From NCBI GenBank assembly GCA_016713245.1, contig JADJPM010000001.1, forward strand, positions 1 through 64,000: a stretch of 64,000 nt of DNA. Direction: 5' to 3'. The DNA comes from Verrucomicrobiaceae bacterium. GTDB taxonomy: Bacteria; Verrucomicrobiota; Verrucomicrobiia; Verrucomicrobiales; Verrucomicrobiaceae. Positions within the stretch are counted from its first letter, which is position 1. The number at the start of each line of letters is the position of its first letter. A program made the translations under genes and the position numbers. The notes below the pieces were generated by a model. The model was not told the DNA's origin. It ran no database searches and saw nothing but the letters and a program-made list of their open reading frames with translations. Below are positions 36,662 through 46,172 of this stretch, one piece after another.

Positions 36662-37669
36662 ATGATGCCCCCAAGAACTCTCCTCATCACCGGCGGCGCC
36701 GGCTACATCGGCTCACACACCGTTCGTCATCTGCTCGACCAGCATGAACGCGTTATCGTGCTCGACAATCTCGTCTTCGGTCATCGCGATGCGCTGCCGA
36801 TGGATCGCGTGACCTTCATCAAAGGTGAGATGGCGGATGCCGCGCTGCTTGAAAAGCTCTTCACCGAGCACAAACCGGAGGCGGTGCTGCACTTCGCCGC
36901 CTTTGCGTATGTGGGCGAGTCCGTCACCGATCCGCTCAAATACTACCGCAACAATCTCGCCGCGCCGCTCACCCTGCTCGAAGCGATGCAGCGTCATGGC
37001 TGTAAGCGCTTCATCTTCTCCTCCACCTGCGCCAGCTACGGCGATCCAGTGCGCATCCCGATCGATGAAACACATCCTCAAGCGCCGGTGAACCCTTACG
37101 GAGCCTCGAAGTGGATGCTCGAACGCGTGCTGCGCGATTGTGAACGTGCCTGGGGCCTGAAAGCGGTCTTCCTGCGCTACTTCAACGCCTCCGGCTGCCA
37201 TCCGAGCGGAGAGATCGGCGAGGATCACAACCCTGAGACCCACCTGATTCCTCTTGTCCTGCAAGCCGCCACAGGCCAGCGCCCGCACATTACCGTCTTC
37301 GGAACCGATTACCCCACGCCGGACGGCACCTGCATCCGCGACTACATCCACGTGTGCGATCTCGCCAGCGCTCACGCCCTCGCTTTGAAATACCTGCGCG
37401 AAGGTGGAGACACGATCGCGATCAATCTCGGCACCGGCCGCGGCTTCAGCGTGAAAGAGATCATTGCCACCGCCGAATCCGTCACCGGCAAAACCATCCC
37501 CGTCGTCTATGGCGAACGCCGTGCCGGTGATCCCTCCGAACTCGTGGCCGAGCCGGCACTTGCCGCCAAGGTTCTCGGCTGGAAAGCGGCGCATCTCGAT
37601 CCACGCGAACACATCGAGAGCGCTTGGAAGTGGATGAGCGGCCCGAATGGCGGGCGATATGCAAATTGA
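36662..37669 (+). CDS. galE: UDP-glucose 4-epimerase
   Basis: 335-aa extended-SDR enzyme interconverting UDP-glucose and UDP-galactose. NAD loop 'LLITGGAGYIGSHTVRHLL', 'VLHFAAFAYVGESVTDPLKYYRNNLAAPLTLLEAM', active-site 'FIFSSTCASYGDP' and 'NPYGASKWMLERVL' (YxxxK), 'AVFLRYFNASGC' and 'TPDGTCIRDYIHVCDLA' are all GalE-specific. ATG 36662 (or 36665) is used because the frame upstream belongs to the end of the previous gene. Confidence 0.94.
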   Translation: MMPPRTLLITGGAGYIGSHTVRHLLDQHERVIVLDNLVFGHRDALPMDRVTFIKGEMADAALLEKLFTEHKPEAVLHFAAFAYVGESVTDPLKYYRNNLAAPLTLLEAMQRHGCKRFIFSSTCASYGDPVRIPIDETHPQAPVNPYGASKWMLERVLRDCERAWGLKAVFLRYFNASGCHPSGEIGEDHNPETHLIPLVLQAATGQRPHITVFGTDYPTPDGTCIRDYIHVCDLASAHALALKYLREGGDTIAINLGTGRGFSVKEIIATAESVTGKTIPVVYGERRAGDPSELVAEPALAAKVLGWKAAHLDPREHIESAWKWMSGPNGGRYAN

Positions 37670-37709
37670 ACGGATAACGCTTCGGAGTGTCCCAAAAGCC
37701 CCCACCCTC

Positions 37710-38459
37710 ATGAAAGGACCCCCCGCCTTCCTGCTCAGCCTCATCGTCGTCATGTCCGGCGCTTGGGCGCATGCCGTCGAGCTTCTCGGCCAGCCAAAGA
37801 TCATTCCCACGGCCACCGGGGCCACGATCACTTGGAAAACCGATGTCGCCTGCGGCACGCGGCTCAGCTACGGCCTGAATGCGGCCCAGTTGAATCAGAA
37901 AGCAGAAGGTTCCGTCGCCGCCGAGCATGTCGTCACGCTCAGCGGTCTCTCCACCGGCACGACATATCATTACAGCCTCGGCAGCGCCAGGCAGCAGCTT
38001 GCCACCGGCACCTTCATCACCAGCGGCCATGCACCTGCCGCGAACCCGCAGCCCTCCATCGTGCGCCGCGTGCTCGATGCCATCACGCCAGAGAAAAAGC
38101 CTGCACCCACAGCCGCTATCCCCGCCCAAGCTCCTCCCACGCGACAGACCTGGGGCAACATCTCCAGCCTCCAAGACCACTTTGACCGTCATGGTCCCGA
38201 TTTCTCCAGCAAATCGCCCGATGACTATGCCGCGCAGGCCTGGCTCTTCCTCCAACGTGCCCGCACCGAGTCCCTGCCGATGAAGTTCGACGACACCGAT
38301 GACACGCTGCGGGTCTTTGATCCGAAAACGCGAGCCTTCGCCGCCTACAACGAAAGCGGACGCACGAAGACCTTCTTCAAACCCGAGAGCGCCAGCTACT
38401 GGCAGCGCCAGCCCGGCCGCCCCGTGAAGCCCTCTGAAATCCGTTTCTCCTCCCGCTGA
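37710..38459 (+). CDS. Secreted FN3 protein with a C-terminal nuclease-toxin-like domain
   Basis: 249 aa. Signal peptide (MKGPPAFLLSLIVVMSGAWAHA), FN3-like domain about 25-110 ('PTATGATITWKTDVACGTRLSYG', 'LSGLSTGTTYHYSLGSA'), Pro-rich linker, then about 150-249: 'LQDHFDRHGPDFSSKSPDDYAAQAWLFL' … 'LRVFDPKTRAFAAYNESGRTKTFFKP'. That last block resembles the toxin end of Rhs/CDI proteins with a Barnase/EndoU/ColicinE5/RelE (BECR)-like fold, including the H-F-x-x-HG-x-DF and TFFKP signatures. Catalysis is not proven. A 1-base gap separates it from the zinc-ribbon gene, suggesting a toxin-immunity or chaperone pair. Confidence 0.62.
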   Translation: MKGPPAFLLSLIVVMSGAWAHAVELLGQPKIIPTATGATITWKTDVACGTRLSYGLNAAQLNQKAEGSVAAEHVVTLSGLSTGTTYHYSLGSARQQLATGTFITSGHAPAANPQPSIVRRVLDAITPEKKPAPTAAIPAQAPPTRQTWGNISSLQDHFDRHGPDFSSKSPDDYAAQAWLFLQRARTESLPMKFDDTDDTLRVFDPKTRAFAAYNESGRTKTFFKPESASYWQRQPGRPVKPSEIRFSSR

Positions 38460-38460
38460 A

Positions 38461-38817
38461 ATGCCCCGCAAAGCCCTTCCCAAAAAAACCGCCATGAGAA
38501 CCTCCTGCACCACAAACATCTGCCCGGTGTGTGGTTACGACGAACTTCAAGAGCCTCCACGCAACCGCACCGGTGGAGCCTCGCTCGAAATCTGCTCGAG
38601 TTGTGGTTTCCAGTTCGGCGTCACCGATGACGACAAAGGGCTCACCTATGACGAGTATCGCCAGCAATGGATCGAGACCGGCATGAAATGGTCCAGCAAA
38701 GGCCAGAAGCCTCGCAAAGACTGGAACGCGCAAACCCAACTCGCCAGCCTCGCTCTCAGTGCCACGCTAAAGCGTGTCAAAGGCCGTCCGCCACGCGTCT
38801 TTTTACAGCCAGCTTAA
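38461..38817 (+). CDS. Zinc-ribbon protein, possible partner of the FN3/toxin-like protein
   Basis: 118 aa (107 if ATG 38494 is used). Two CxxC pairs, CPVCGYDEL and EICSSCGFQFG, then 'LTYDEYRQQWIETGMKWSS' and 'DWNAQTQLASLAL'. This CPVCGY…CGFxFG architecture is widespread in small hypothetical proteins. A Zn-binding fold is certain from the Cys pattern; the immunity or antitoxin role is inferred only from its position directly downstream of the toxin-like gene. Confidence 0.68.
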   Translation: MPRKALPKKTAMRTSCTTNICPVCGYDELQEPPRNRTGGASLEICSSCGFQFGVTDDDKGLTYDEYRQQWIETGMKWSSKGQKPRKDWNAQTQLASLALSATLKRVKGRPPRVFLQPA

Positions 38818-38827
38818 GACTTGCCTC

Positions 38828-39730
38828 TCAAGCCTTCCGCGTGATCTCCACGATCACTGCTTTCTGCGCATGCAGGCGGTTTTCGGCCTGGTCGAAGATG
38901 ACGTCGGCGTTGGCTTCCATGACTTCGTCGGTGATTTCCTTGCCGCGGTAGGCGGGGAGGCAGTGCATGACGATGGCGTTCGGCTTGGCGTGCTTGAGGA
39001 GCGCGTCGTTGATCTGCCAGGGCTTCAAAATCTCGATGCGGTCGGCGCTTTCGGCTTCTTTGCCCATGCTGACCCACACGTCGGTGTAGAGCACGTCGCA
39101 GCCTTTCACGGCCTCGGCGGGATCATCGACGACGCGGATGGTTCCGGCGGGCACGTTGCGCATGAAGCTCTCCTGCGGCTGGAAGGCCTTCGGAGCGCCG
39201 ATGACGAGTTCAAAGCCCAGTCTCGCGGAAGCCCAGATCCATGAGCGGGCGACGTTGCAATCGCCATCGCCGAGGAAACACACGCGTTTGCCAGCCCAGC
39301 CGCCGAGACGCTCCTGGATGGTCTGCAAATCAGCCAAAATCTGGCAGGGATGCTCGTCGTCAGTCAGGGCATTGATCGTGGGGATGCCGCTGAACTTGGC
39401 GAAATCGACCACGTCCTGCTGCGCAAAGGTGCGGATGACCGCACCGTGGATCATGCGGCCCATCACGCGAGCGGTATCCTTGATCGGCTCGCCACGACCG
39501 AGCTGGATGTCGGCTCCGGAAAGGAACATGACCTGTCCGCCAAGCTCGCGAATGCCGACCTCGAAGCTCACGCGGGTGCGCGTGGAGGACTTCGTGAAGA
39601 TGAGCGCCCACTGCTGCCCCGTAAGCACCTGCGGCGACGATTTGCGGTCCTTCTTCAACACGCACGCGAGATCGACGATCTTTTCGATCTGGTCTTTGCT
39701 GAGTTCTTCGATGGAAAGGAGATGGTTCAT
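38828..39730 (-). CDS. argF: Ornithine carbamoyltransferase
   Basis: 300 aa. Converts ornithine and carbamoyl phosphate to citrulline in arginine biosynthesis. Carbamoyl-phosphate loop STRTR (49-53), 'HGAVIRTFAQQDVVDFAKFSGIPTINAL', ornithine-site 'DDEHPCQILADL', 'FLGDGDCNVARSWI', 'DVWVSMGKE' and C-terminal HCLPAYRGKEI. Complete and in one frame. argD and argB lie further along the same strand. Confidence 0.95.
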   Translation of the reverse strand: MNHLLSIEELSKDQIEKIVDLACVLKKDRKSSPQVLTGQQWALIFTKSSTRTRVSFEVGIRELGGQVMFLSGADIQLGRGEPIKDTARVMGRMIHGAVIRTFAQQDVVDFAKFSGIPTINALTDDEHPCQILADLQTIQERLGGWAGKRVCFLGDGDCNVARSWIWASARLGFELVIGAPKAFQPQESFMRNVPAGTIRVVDDPAEAVKGCDVLYTDVWVSMGKEAESADRIEILKPWQINDALLKHAKPNAIVMHCLPAYRGKEITDEVMEANADVIFDQAENRLHAQKAVIVEITRKA

Positions 39731-39864
39731 AGGCGGAGGGGGAAGCGGCCAGAGTGGCCGTTGCTCGGCAAAAGTTCAAGGTCCAAGCTCTCGAATCCCT
39801 CGATCCGGGTATGCAACGCCACGGAGTCGATGCGATCATTCAGACTCCGACCCGGGTGACAATC

Positions 39865-42092
39865 TCAAAACGACTCGTCCTTCTTCGGCGTGGCATCCTT
39901 CGGCTTGTCCTGGAGCTGGGGACGACAATGGCGGGCTTTTGCGGCTCCGGCGTCTTTGCAGCGACGGGCGCTGGGGGTGGCGCAGGTTTCGGTGTCTTGG
40001 GCTGCGGTGGAGGCGGCGGTGGCAGCAGGATCGTTTCGAGCGAAGAGCGCTGTTCGGCGAGCTTCGAGTCTTCAACGAGCCTCGGGATCAGCGAGGCGGG
40101 ATCTTTGAGACGAGAGGCCAAGTAATTCACCGCGACGGCGGTGGCATAGGGTGTGCCGGGGCTGACCGTGTGCTCGCTGGACGCCATGTGCCAGTAGGCG
40201 ATGTGAGCCTTGTTGATGTCCACCGGCAGATTCACCCGCCAGTCCCGCCAGACGCGGTTCGGCATCTCGGACATGGTCTTCCAGCGTTCCCGCATGCTGC
40301 TGGGGTGGTACATGCGCTTGAAGCGCGATCCCCATGAGCCGTCGGCATCAGCGGCGAGGATGAGCATGCGAGTGAAAAGGTCCGCCGTGTCTTTGATGTC
40401 CGCCTCCTCGGGCACGGGCAGGGAAAGCGGACGCGAGGCGGCGAGGAGCAGTCCGAAGAGCTCCGGCTTGGTGATGGCTGGCGAAGGCTTCTGATTTTGT
40501 CTCCGCCAAAGCGTGAGCATCTGCTGCACGAGGACTTTCGCACGGCCCATGGTGCCGACCTCATACTTCGGCAGGAATTTTGCCATCTTTTCGGCACCAA
40601 CGATGCGTCCGATGGCATCCAACGCGGCAGCTCCCTGCATGGCGCTCACGGGTGTGACGGGCGAATCGAGCGGAGGAAAGCTGTCTGCGACAACGGGTAC
40701 CGAGAGGTATTTGTCAAAGGTGTCAAAATCCGTCACGGGCTGGTGGATGTTGCATTCGCTCCATGCGGGGGCGTCGCCGAGCAGCGTGGCCAGAGCGTTG
40801 GCGGCGCGGGCGAGCACGGCGATGGCATTCTCCGGCGGCACGGTGGTGGCATTGAGCTGGGATTTGACCGTGGCCTGGGGCCGCGGCGTCTCGCCGATCT
40901 TGGTCTGCGAGCTGTAGGACGGCGGCATTTCTGGCCGCAGGGACTCCTTTGGCAGGCGTTCAGCGGCGGCGCATTCGGATAACGCCATGAGTGCCACCCA
41001 GGTGCTGTCCATGTCAGCAGCGCGTTGATTGTAGAAATACTCTGTCGCTCCGCCGAACTGGACCTTTTCAGTCATCTGGTCGTCCCACACGAGCGGCCAT
41101 TCGACGGTGGCAAAACGCAGCGCGAGGCGGCTCCAGGAGTCCGCATAGCTTTTGAGCCGGTTGCGCCCGCCCTCGGCCACATCGAGCAGGAGCTGGTTGG
41201 CCTTCGTCGGCCGTTCCTTCACCTTGAGTTTCATCCGCTCGACCTCCGCCTCGCCGGCGAGGAAATCGCGGATCACCACCGCGAAAACACGCGGATGCAT
41301 GCACATCGGCCCCCACAGGCCGCGGGCGGGGCCGTCGGCGATCTGGCCGTCGAGCAGGCGGGAAGCGAGCCTCTCCGTCCACTCCTTTGCCATGTCACCC
41401 GGCGTTTTGGAGAGGGCGATGGCTAGCTGCGCGACATTCCATGTGTGATCAGGCGCGCCATAGGTCTCGAGGTAGTCGATGAGATTCTGCGCCATCTTGT
41501 AAACGACGAGGTCGCTCTCCGGCAGTCCGGCGCTGCGCAGCGCGGTGAGCGCCATGGCGGAATCGCCGATGAGATTGAACTGCCATGACGTGTCGCCGAC
41601 GTGCTCGTAGATCGGCTGCTTGTCGATCATCTCCTCGGGGCCGTTGGGGTCCCAGCGGATGATGATTTCTTTTTTGGTGTCGATCTGCCGCGTGGGCACC
41701 TTGCGCACCTGACGCTGCGGCGGATCACCCGGCGAAGGACCGGGGACCATGACGACGAGGTCGGTGTACTCGTAAATGGGACGGTCCACCTCAATGCGAC
41801 GGAATTTGCGCGGCACATCCCGATAGCCCGTGATGCGTACCCGCTGGATGGGCGGGATGATCCAGCCCTGCGGATCGGCGTTCGCCAGCTCCTTGAGCTT
41901 GTTCACGCCCACGGCGAGAGCGACGCTCGTGGCGTAATCCAATTCCGTCTGATTGATGACTGGCGCGGGAATAAAAAGCTCCTCCTTTTTCGGCTTTGGA
42001 GTGGGAGCAGCAGGCACTGCGGGCGTTTGTCCGGTCGAAAAACGCGGCCACACCACGGCGGCGGCCAGAATGAGCGGGAGGCATCTTTTCAT
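39865..42092 (-). CDS. Exported protein with prenyltransferase/squalene-cyclase-like alpha-toroid repeats
   Basis: About 743 aa with a Sec signal (MKRCLPLILAAAVVW … STGQ). The body has repeated helix pairs reminiscent of the terpenoid-cyclase/prenyltransferase toroid ('DTSWQFNLIGDSAMALTALRSAG', 'WNVAQLAIALSKT', 'DMDSTWVALMALSECA'), without the DxDD catalytic motif, so a binding or structural role is likelier. The C-terminus is Pro/Lys-rich. A CCCC run near 39887 hides the natural end: in the shifted frame it reads 'QLQDKPKDATPKKDESF' and stops at 39865, whereas the uncorrected frame runs on to 39840. Located between argF and argD. Confidence 0.6.
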
Positions 42093-42214
42093 GACGGGAT
42101 AACACGGGTTGGATTGAGGACGCCCGCGTCTGGGCACCCGCGAGTCAAAATCATGACAAAACGGCCAAGGTCCGACAAGCCCAATCTTTGCCCCTAGTAG
42201 CCAGCTCCTGTAGG

Positions 42215-42232
42215 CGTGCTCGCCAGAGCACG
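42215..42232. repeat. Palindrome upstream of the toroid gene
   Basis: CGTGCTC, GCCA, GAGCACG: 7-bp perfect stem, 4-base loop. No T-tract. It sits in the 174-bp gap between argD's 3' end and the toroid gene's start. REP-like or a weak transcription stop for argD. Confidence 0.5.
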
Positions 42233-42266
42233 AGAGGGTAATCACCTCGTTCTAGAGAGAGCTAGG

Positions 42267-43508
42267 TCAGAGCAGCCCGTCGAGCACGCTTTTGAAGATC
42301 GTGAGGCCTTCCTCGGCATGCGCCTCGGTAATGTTCAGCGGCGAGAGCCAGCGGACGACGTTCGGACCGGCGGGGGTGACCATCATGCCGGCATCGAGAA
42401 GCTTTTGCGCGAGGAAGATGGAGGTGGCTTTGTCACCGGCTTTGGCTTTGAAGGCCTCGGCGTTGAGTTCCCAGCCGATGAAGAGGCCGAGCTGGCGCAC
42501 TTCTTGGATGAGCGGATGATTCCATGCACGGCCAGCGGCGGCGATGGCCGCGCCGCGGGTCTTGGCGTTGTCACAGAGTTTTTCGTCGAGGATCGTGCGC
42601 AGCGTGGCGATGCCGACGGCGCAGGCGAGCGGCGAACCGCCGTAGGTCGTGCCATGCGTGCCGGGGCCGAGCACTTTGCCCGGTTCGCGGCGGTCGTTGA
42701 TCCAGAAACAGCCGAGCGGGAAGCCGCTGCCGATGGCTTTGGCCCAACTGATGCCATCGGGTTGAATTTCATCACCGGGAACGATGCTGCGCCAGCCGGC
42801 CATCTCGCCCGCACGGCCAAAACCGACTTGAACTTCGTCCAGGAGCAGCAGCAGGTCTTTTTCGCGGCACAAAGCCTGCGCTCCACGCAAAAACTCGGCC
42901 GTGACGGCATTCACGCCGCTTTCGCCCTGCACGGGCTCGACGAGGATGGCGACGGTTTTATCAGTGATCGCGGCTTTGAGGGCTTCGAGATCATTGAACG
43001 GCACATAGACGAATCCGGGCGGTAGCGGGCCGAAGCCACCGTGGATCTTTTCCTGCGCCGTGGCGGTCATCGCGCCGAAGGTTCGGCCGTGGAAGCTGCC
43101 GGTGAAGGTGATGATTTCGAAGCGTCCGCCGGTCTGCTGGCCGTATTTGCGGGCGAATTTGATCAGGCCTTCGTTCGCCTCCGCGCCGCTGTTGCAGAAG
43201 AAGCACTTGCCGGGAATCTCGACGCATTCCTCGACGATGAGACGCGCCAACTCGGCCTGCTTGTCGATGCAATACCAGTTCGACACATGGATGAGCGTGC
43301 TCGCCTGCTCAGTGAGCGCCTTCACCACCGGCGGCGGGCAATGCCCGAGCGGGCACACGGCCACACCGCCTGCAAAGTCGAGATACTTCTTCCCATCGCG
43401 ATCCCAAACATACGCGCCCTCGCCTCGCACGGGCCACACGTCGTAACGGCCGTAGTTGCCGAGCACGTATTGCGAGAGCCATTGGGTTTCAGGGTGAGGA
43501 GCGGACAT
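42267..43508 (-). CDS. argD: Acetylornithine aminotransferase
   Basis: 413 aa from ATG 43508 (MSAPHPETQWLSQYVLGNYGRYDVW). Class-III PLP aminotransferase: 'YLDFAGGVAVCPLGHCPP', 'CFFCNSGAEANEGLIKFARKYG', 'FHGRTFGAMTATAQEK', PLP-pocket LLLLDEVQVGFGRAG and the Schiff-base Lys in 'ISWAKAIGSGFPLGCFW', 'GTHGTTYGGSPLACAVG'. Transfers an amino group to N-acetylglutamate semialdehyde in arginine synthesis. Close relatives also act on succinylornithine; its arg neighbours favour ArgD. Confidence 0.93.
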   Translation of the reverse strand: MSAPHPETQWLSQYVLGNYGRYDVWPVRGEGAYVWDRDGKKYLDFAGGVAVCPLGHCPPPVVKALTEQASTLIHVSNWYCIDKQAELARLIVEECVEIPGKCFFCNSGAEANEGLIKFARKYGQQTGGRFEIITFTGSFHGRTFGAMTATAQEKIHGGFGPLPPGFVYVPFNDLEALKAAITDKTVAILVEPVQGESGVNAVTAEFLRGAQALCREKDLLLLLDEVQVGFGRAGEMAGWRSIVPGDEIQPDGISWAKAIGSGFPLGCFWINDRREPGKVLGPGTHGTTYGGSPLACAVGIATLRTILDEKLCDNAKTRGAAIAAAGRAWNHPLIQEVRQLGLFIGWELNAEAFKAKAGDKATSIFLAQKLLDAGMMVTPAGPNVVRWLSPLNITEAHAEEGLTIFKSVLDGLL

Positions 43509-43552
43509 GGAGGGAGGTGGAGGAATGGAGTGTTGGAGAATTGGAGGAATGA

Positions 43553-43813
43553 TTAGCGATAAATTTCGCGGCGGTGGCCGATTTTGATGACCATGACGAT
43601 GAGTTGCGAGTCTTGGATGTCGTAAATGATGCGGTAGTCGCCCACGCGAATACGCCAAGAGGTTGAACCAGACATTTTGATCGTTCCTGGAGGCCTTGGA
43701 TTCGATGCTAATGAATCAACGGCTTTTTGAATCCGCTTTTGCTCGGCTTGAGGCAATGATTGGAGTTGTTTCTCCGCCCGGCGATCAAAGATGATTTGAT
43801 ACGCTTCGCTCAT
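43553..43813 (-). CDS. RelE/ParE family toxin
   Basis: 86 aa. 'AYQIIFDRRAEKQLQSLPQAEQKRIQKAVDSLASNPRPP' then 'SWRIRVGDYRIIYDIQDSQLIVMVIKIGHRREIYR', the complete RelE fold with the C-terminal GHRREIY signature (His/Arg of mRNA-interferase toxins). The ATG overlaps the antitoxin stop by four bases. It should cleave ribosome-bound mRNA when the antitoxin is degraded. Longer starts upstream would lie inside the antitoxin gene. Confidence 0.9.
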   Translation of the reverse strand: MSEAYQIIFDRRAEKQLQSLPQAEQKRIQKAVDSLASNPRPPGTIKMSGSTSWRIRVGDYRIIYDIQDSQLIVMVIKIGHRREIYR

Positions 43814-44016
43814 CCCTCGAGCCCTAGGTTTCGTTTCACTTCCTCCCAAGGCACCGTCTCCGCCTCCCCTCGCTCAATTTCGCCCAAGATGCGTTTTGCA
43901 TCCTCAGCATCCTCAATGTCTTCCAGAGCCTCGTGAATCCCGAGCATGATCTCGCGCATCTCTTCGGGAGAGAGGGTGACGATGTCGGCCAGCTTTTCTT
44001 TGACGACGGAACTCAT
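43810..44016 (-). CDS. Antitoxin of the RelE-like pair
   Basis: 68 aa from ATG 44016 (MSSVVKEKLADIVTLSPEEMREIML). Acidic, helical, ending 'VPWEEVKRNLGLEG', a typical addiction-module antitoxin tail that wraps the RelE toxin. It overlaps the toxin gene by 4 bp. Likely autoregulatory with the toxin. Confidence 0.82.
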   Translation of the reverse strand: MSSVVKEKLADIVTLSPEEMREIMLGIHEALEDIEDAEDAKRILGEIERGEAETVPWEEVKRNLGLEG

Positions 44017-44058
44017 GAAGGAAAGTAACGCCACATCCGACTCTGAAAACCCATTTTT

Positions 44059-44670
44059 TCACCCCAGCATCTCCACCGCCCGCAGCGTGGCGGCGGTGCG
44101 GCTTTCGACGCCGAGTTTTTCGAAGATATGGATCGTGTGCTTCTTCACCGTGGCGACGCTGAGGCCAAGGATTTCGGCGATCTCGTGGTTGCCCTTCCCT
44201 TGCGCCACCCAGAGCAGCACCTCGGCCTCGCGCGGGGAGATACCGAGCTTTTCGAGCGGCTTGGGGTCGTCGAAGTTGGGCGCAAAGCGCTGCTGTTGCT
44301 GCCTGGCACGCTCCAGACGGGTGCGCACAGCTTTCAGGAGGTCATTTCGCAAAACGGGCTTCGGCAGGTAGTCATCGGCGCCGAGGTTCATGCCGGCGCG
44401 GATGTCCGGCGGGGTGCCTTTGGCGGTCAAAAAGATGAATGGAATGGCTTTCGTCGCGGCATCGCTTCGCAAGCGCTCCAGCACCGCATGTCCGTCGAGG
44501 CCCGGCATCATGATGTCGCATAGGATGAGCGCGGGGGCATGTTGGGCGGCCAGTTGCAGGCCTTCACGACCGTTTGCAGCCGCCAGCACGCGAAAACCTT
44601 CCAGCGTGAGCATCTCGCGCAGGTTCTCACGCAAGGGCGTGTGGTCTTCGATGAGCAAGATCGTGGTCAT
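44059..44670 (-). CDS. Response regulator, REC-LuxR (NarL/FixJ family)
   Basis: 203 aa. Receiver domain 'ILLIEDHTPLRENLREMLTLEGF' with phospho-acceptor Asp52 in LILCDIMMPGLDG, then a LuxR-type HTH 'LGISPREAEVLLWVAQGKGNHEIAEILGLSVATVKKHTIHIFEKLGVESRTAA'. The start overlaps the histidine-kinase stop (ATGA at 44667-44670). It controls unknown genes; the operon also contains a PepSY membrane protein, suggesting an iron- or cell-envelope-related signal. Confidence 0.93.
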   Translation of the reverse strand: MTTILLIEDHTPLRENLREMLTLEGFRVLAAANGREGLQLAAQHAPALILCDIMMPGLDGHAVLERLRSDAATKAIPFIFLTAKGTPPDIRAGMNLGADDYLPKPVLRNDLLKAVRTRLERARQQQQRFAPNFDDPKPLEKLGISPREAEVLLWVAQGKGNHEIAEILGLSVATVKKHTIHIFEKLGVESRTAATLRAVEMLG

Positions 44671-46172
44671 GACGGCAAAACGACTGTCATCTGGGTTCCG
44701 CGGCCTTCCTCGCTCGAAACGGTCAAAGCACCGCCGCACAAGACAAGGCAGCGTTTCACCACGGTAAGGCCCAAACCAGTGCCTGCGACGTCACCGACGT
44801 TCGATGCGCGATGAAATGGCTCGCCAAGACGAGATTGCTCGCTGGCGGGAATGCCGATGCCAGTGTCAGAAAGGACAAATCGGTTCTCCTCAGCCTGCAA
44901 AGTGACTCGCGAGCCCGGCTTCGAGTACTTCACCGCATTGGTGAGCAGGTTGACCAGCACGCTGCGCATCAGCGCTGAATCAAAAAGCCGGGTTCCTTCG
45001 CCAAGCTTGGTTTCAATCTCGCAGCGATGCTGCGTGGCGGTTTGCACCTCTTCGACGATTTCACGGCAAAAAGCGGCGATCTCCACGGGTTGCGGATTTG
45101 GCTTCATCGCGCCGGATTCGATGCGACCGAGCAGGAGCACCTGCTCGACCATCTCATTCATTCGGGTGGTGGAGGACTTGATCTGGGCGAGCAACTCCGC
45201 GCGGCGGGATTCGCTCAGCGAGGCCGCATGGGCCTCCAACAGTTCCGCACCGGAAAGAATCACGCTCAACGGCGTGCGAAACTCATGCGAGACGGTGCTG
45301 ACGAACTGGTTTTTGAGCTGCTCCGCCTCCAGGGCGATGCGAAGCTTGCCGGCACGCGAAGCGAGCATGACAAGCACGCCCAGAGGCAACACACTCAAGC
45401 CCAGCGCCGCAAAGCCGACCCACGGTGTGGGCGTGCCGTATTCTCGACTGAAGCCAGAGCCTCGGGAGATGGCGACCGTCCACTCGGCCTTGTTTTCGCC
45501 ATCGCTGATGAGCTGGCGGCGCTCGGCAGGATCAGGCTCCTCAGCCGTCGAGACAGGCCGTGCCCGCAGCACCTCGCCCTTCAAAAGGGGCAGCGCTGGA
45601 TCATGACAAAACGACTCCAGATCGATCCACCCCACGATGTAACCGCGAACCAGCAAGTGATCTTCGGGCGATGTGACCGCACCCACGATGACGAGGCTGT
45701 TGTCTGCATGTGGCGCGGCGAAAAGCAGCGGAGCGGTGCTCAGACGCGCCTGACGAAGGACCGGGATCATGGCCGGATTCGAGGCCAGATTGTCCCCCGC
45801 TTTGACCAAAGCACCGCGGCCTTGCTGCCAGGTCACGAGGATGTTCGACTCGTCCACATGCGTGGCATATGCGAGCATGCGCAGATGCGTGATGCGAGTC
45901 TCCCACCCCTTCGGCGGCATGCCCTGGGGTGGATGGGCGGAGTCCTTCACGTAGCGCCACTGGTTGCGCATGATGTTGAGGAAGTTCTGGTGGCGGAGCG
46001 TGTTGATCTTGAGCTGCTCCACGAGCACCTCGGCGGCGGTGTCAAACAACCGGGCATCCCGTTCTCGCGCGGCCTTGAAGGTGATGAAGGCAATCGCGGC
46101 CGGCACCAGCGCAAAGGCCAGCGTCAGGGCCGCGAGCGTGCGCGGTTGCTCGATCCAGCGCGGTGTTTTCAT
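44667..46172 (-). CDS. Membrane sensor histidine kinase
   Basis: 501 aa from ATG 46172 (MKTPRWIEQPR). Two TM helices ('ALTLAFALVPAAIAFITF' and 'WVGFAALGLSVLPLGVLVMLA') bracket a large periplasmic CHASE-like sensor region of about 200 aa. HisKA H-box FVSTVSHEFRTPLS, N-box LVNLLTNAVKYSKPG, G1 'LSDTGIGIPA', G2 'GTGLGLTVVKRCLVLCGG'. Partner of the response regulator at 44059. Coupled by 4-bp overlaps on both sides. Confidence 0.92.
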   Translation of the reverse strand: MKTPRWIEQPRTLAALTLAFALVPAAIAFITFKAARERDARLFDTAAEVLVEQLKINTLRHQNFLNIMRNQWRYVKDSAHPPQGMPPKGWETRITHLRMLAYATHVDESNILVTWQQGRGALVKAGDNLASNPAMIPVLRQARLSTAPLLFAAPHADNSLVIVGAVTSPEDHLLVRGYIVGWIDLESFCHDPALPLLKGEVLRARPVSTAEEPDPAERRQLISDGENKAEWTVAISRGSGFSREYGTPTPWVGFAALGLSVLPLGVLVMLASRAGKLRIALEAEQLKNQFVSTVSHEFRTPLSVILSGAELLEAHAASLSESRRAELLAQIKSSTTRMNEMVEQVLLLGRIESGAMKPNPQPVEIAAFCREIVEEVQTATQHRCEIETKLGEGTRLFDSALMRSVLVNLLTNAVKYSKPGSRVTLQAEENRFVLSDTGIGIPASEQSRLGEPFHRASNVGDVAGTGLGLTVVKRCLVLCGGALTVSSEEGRGTQMTVVLPS

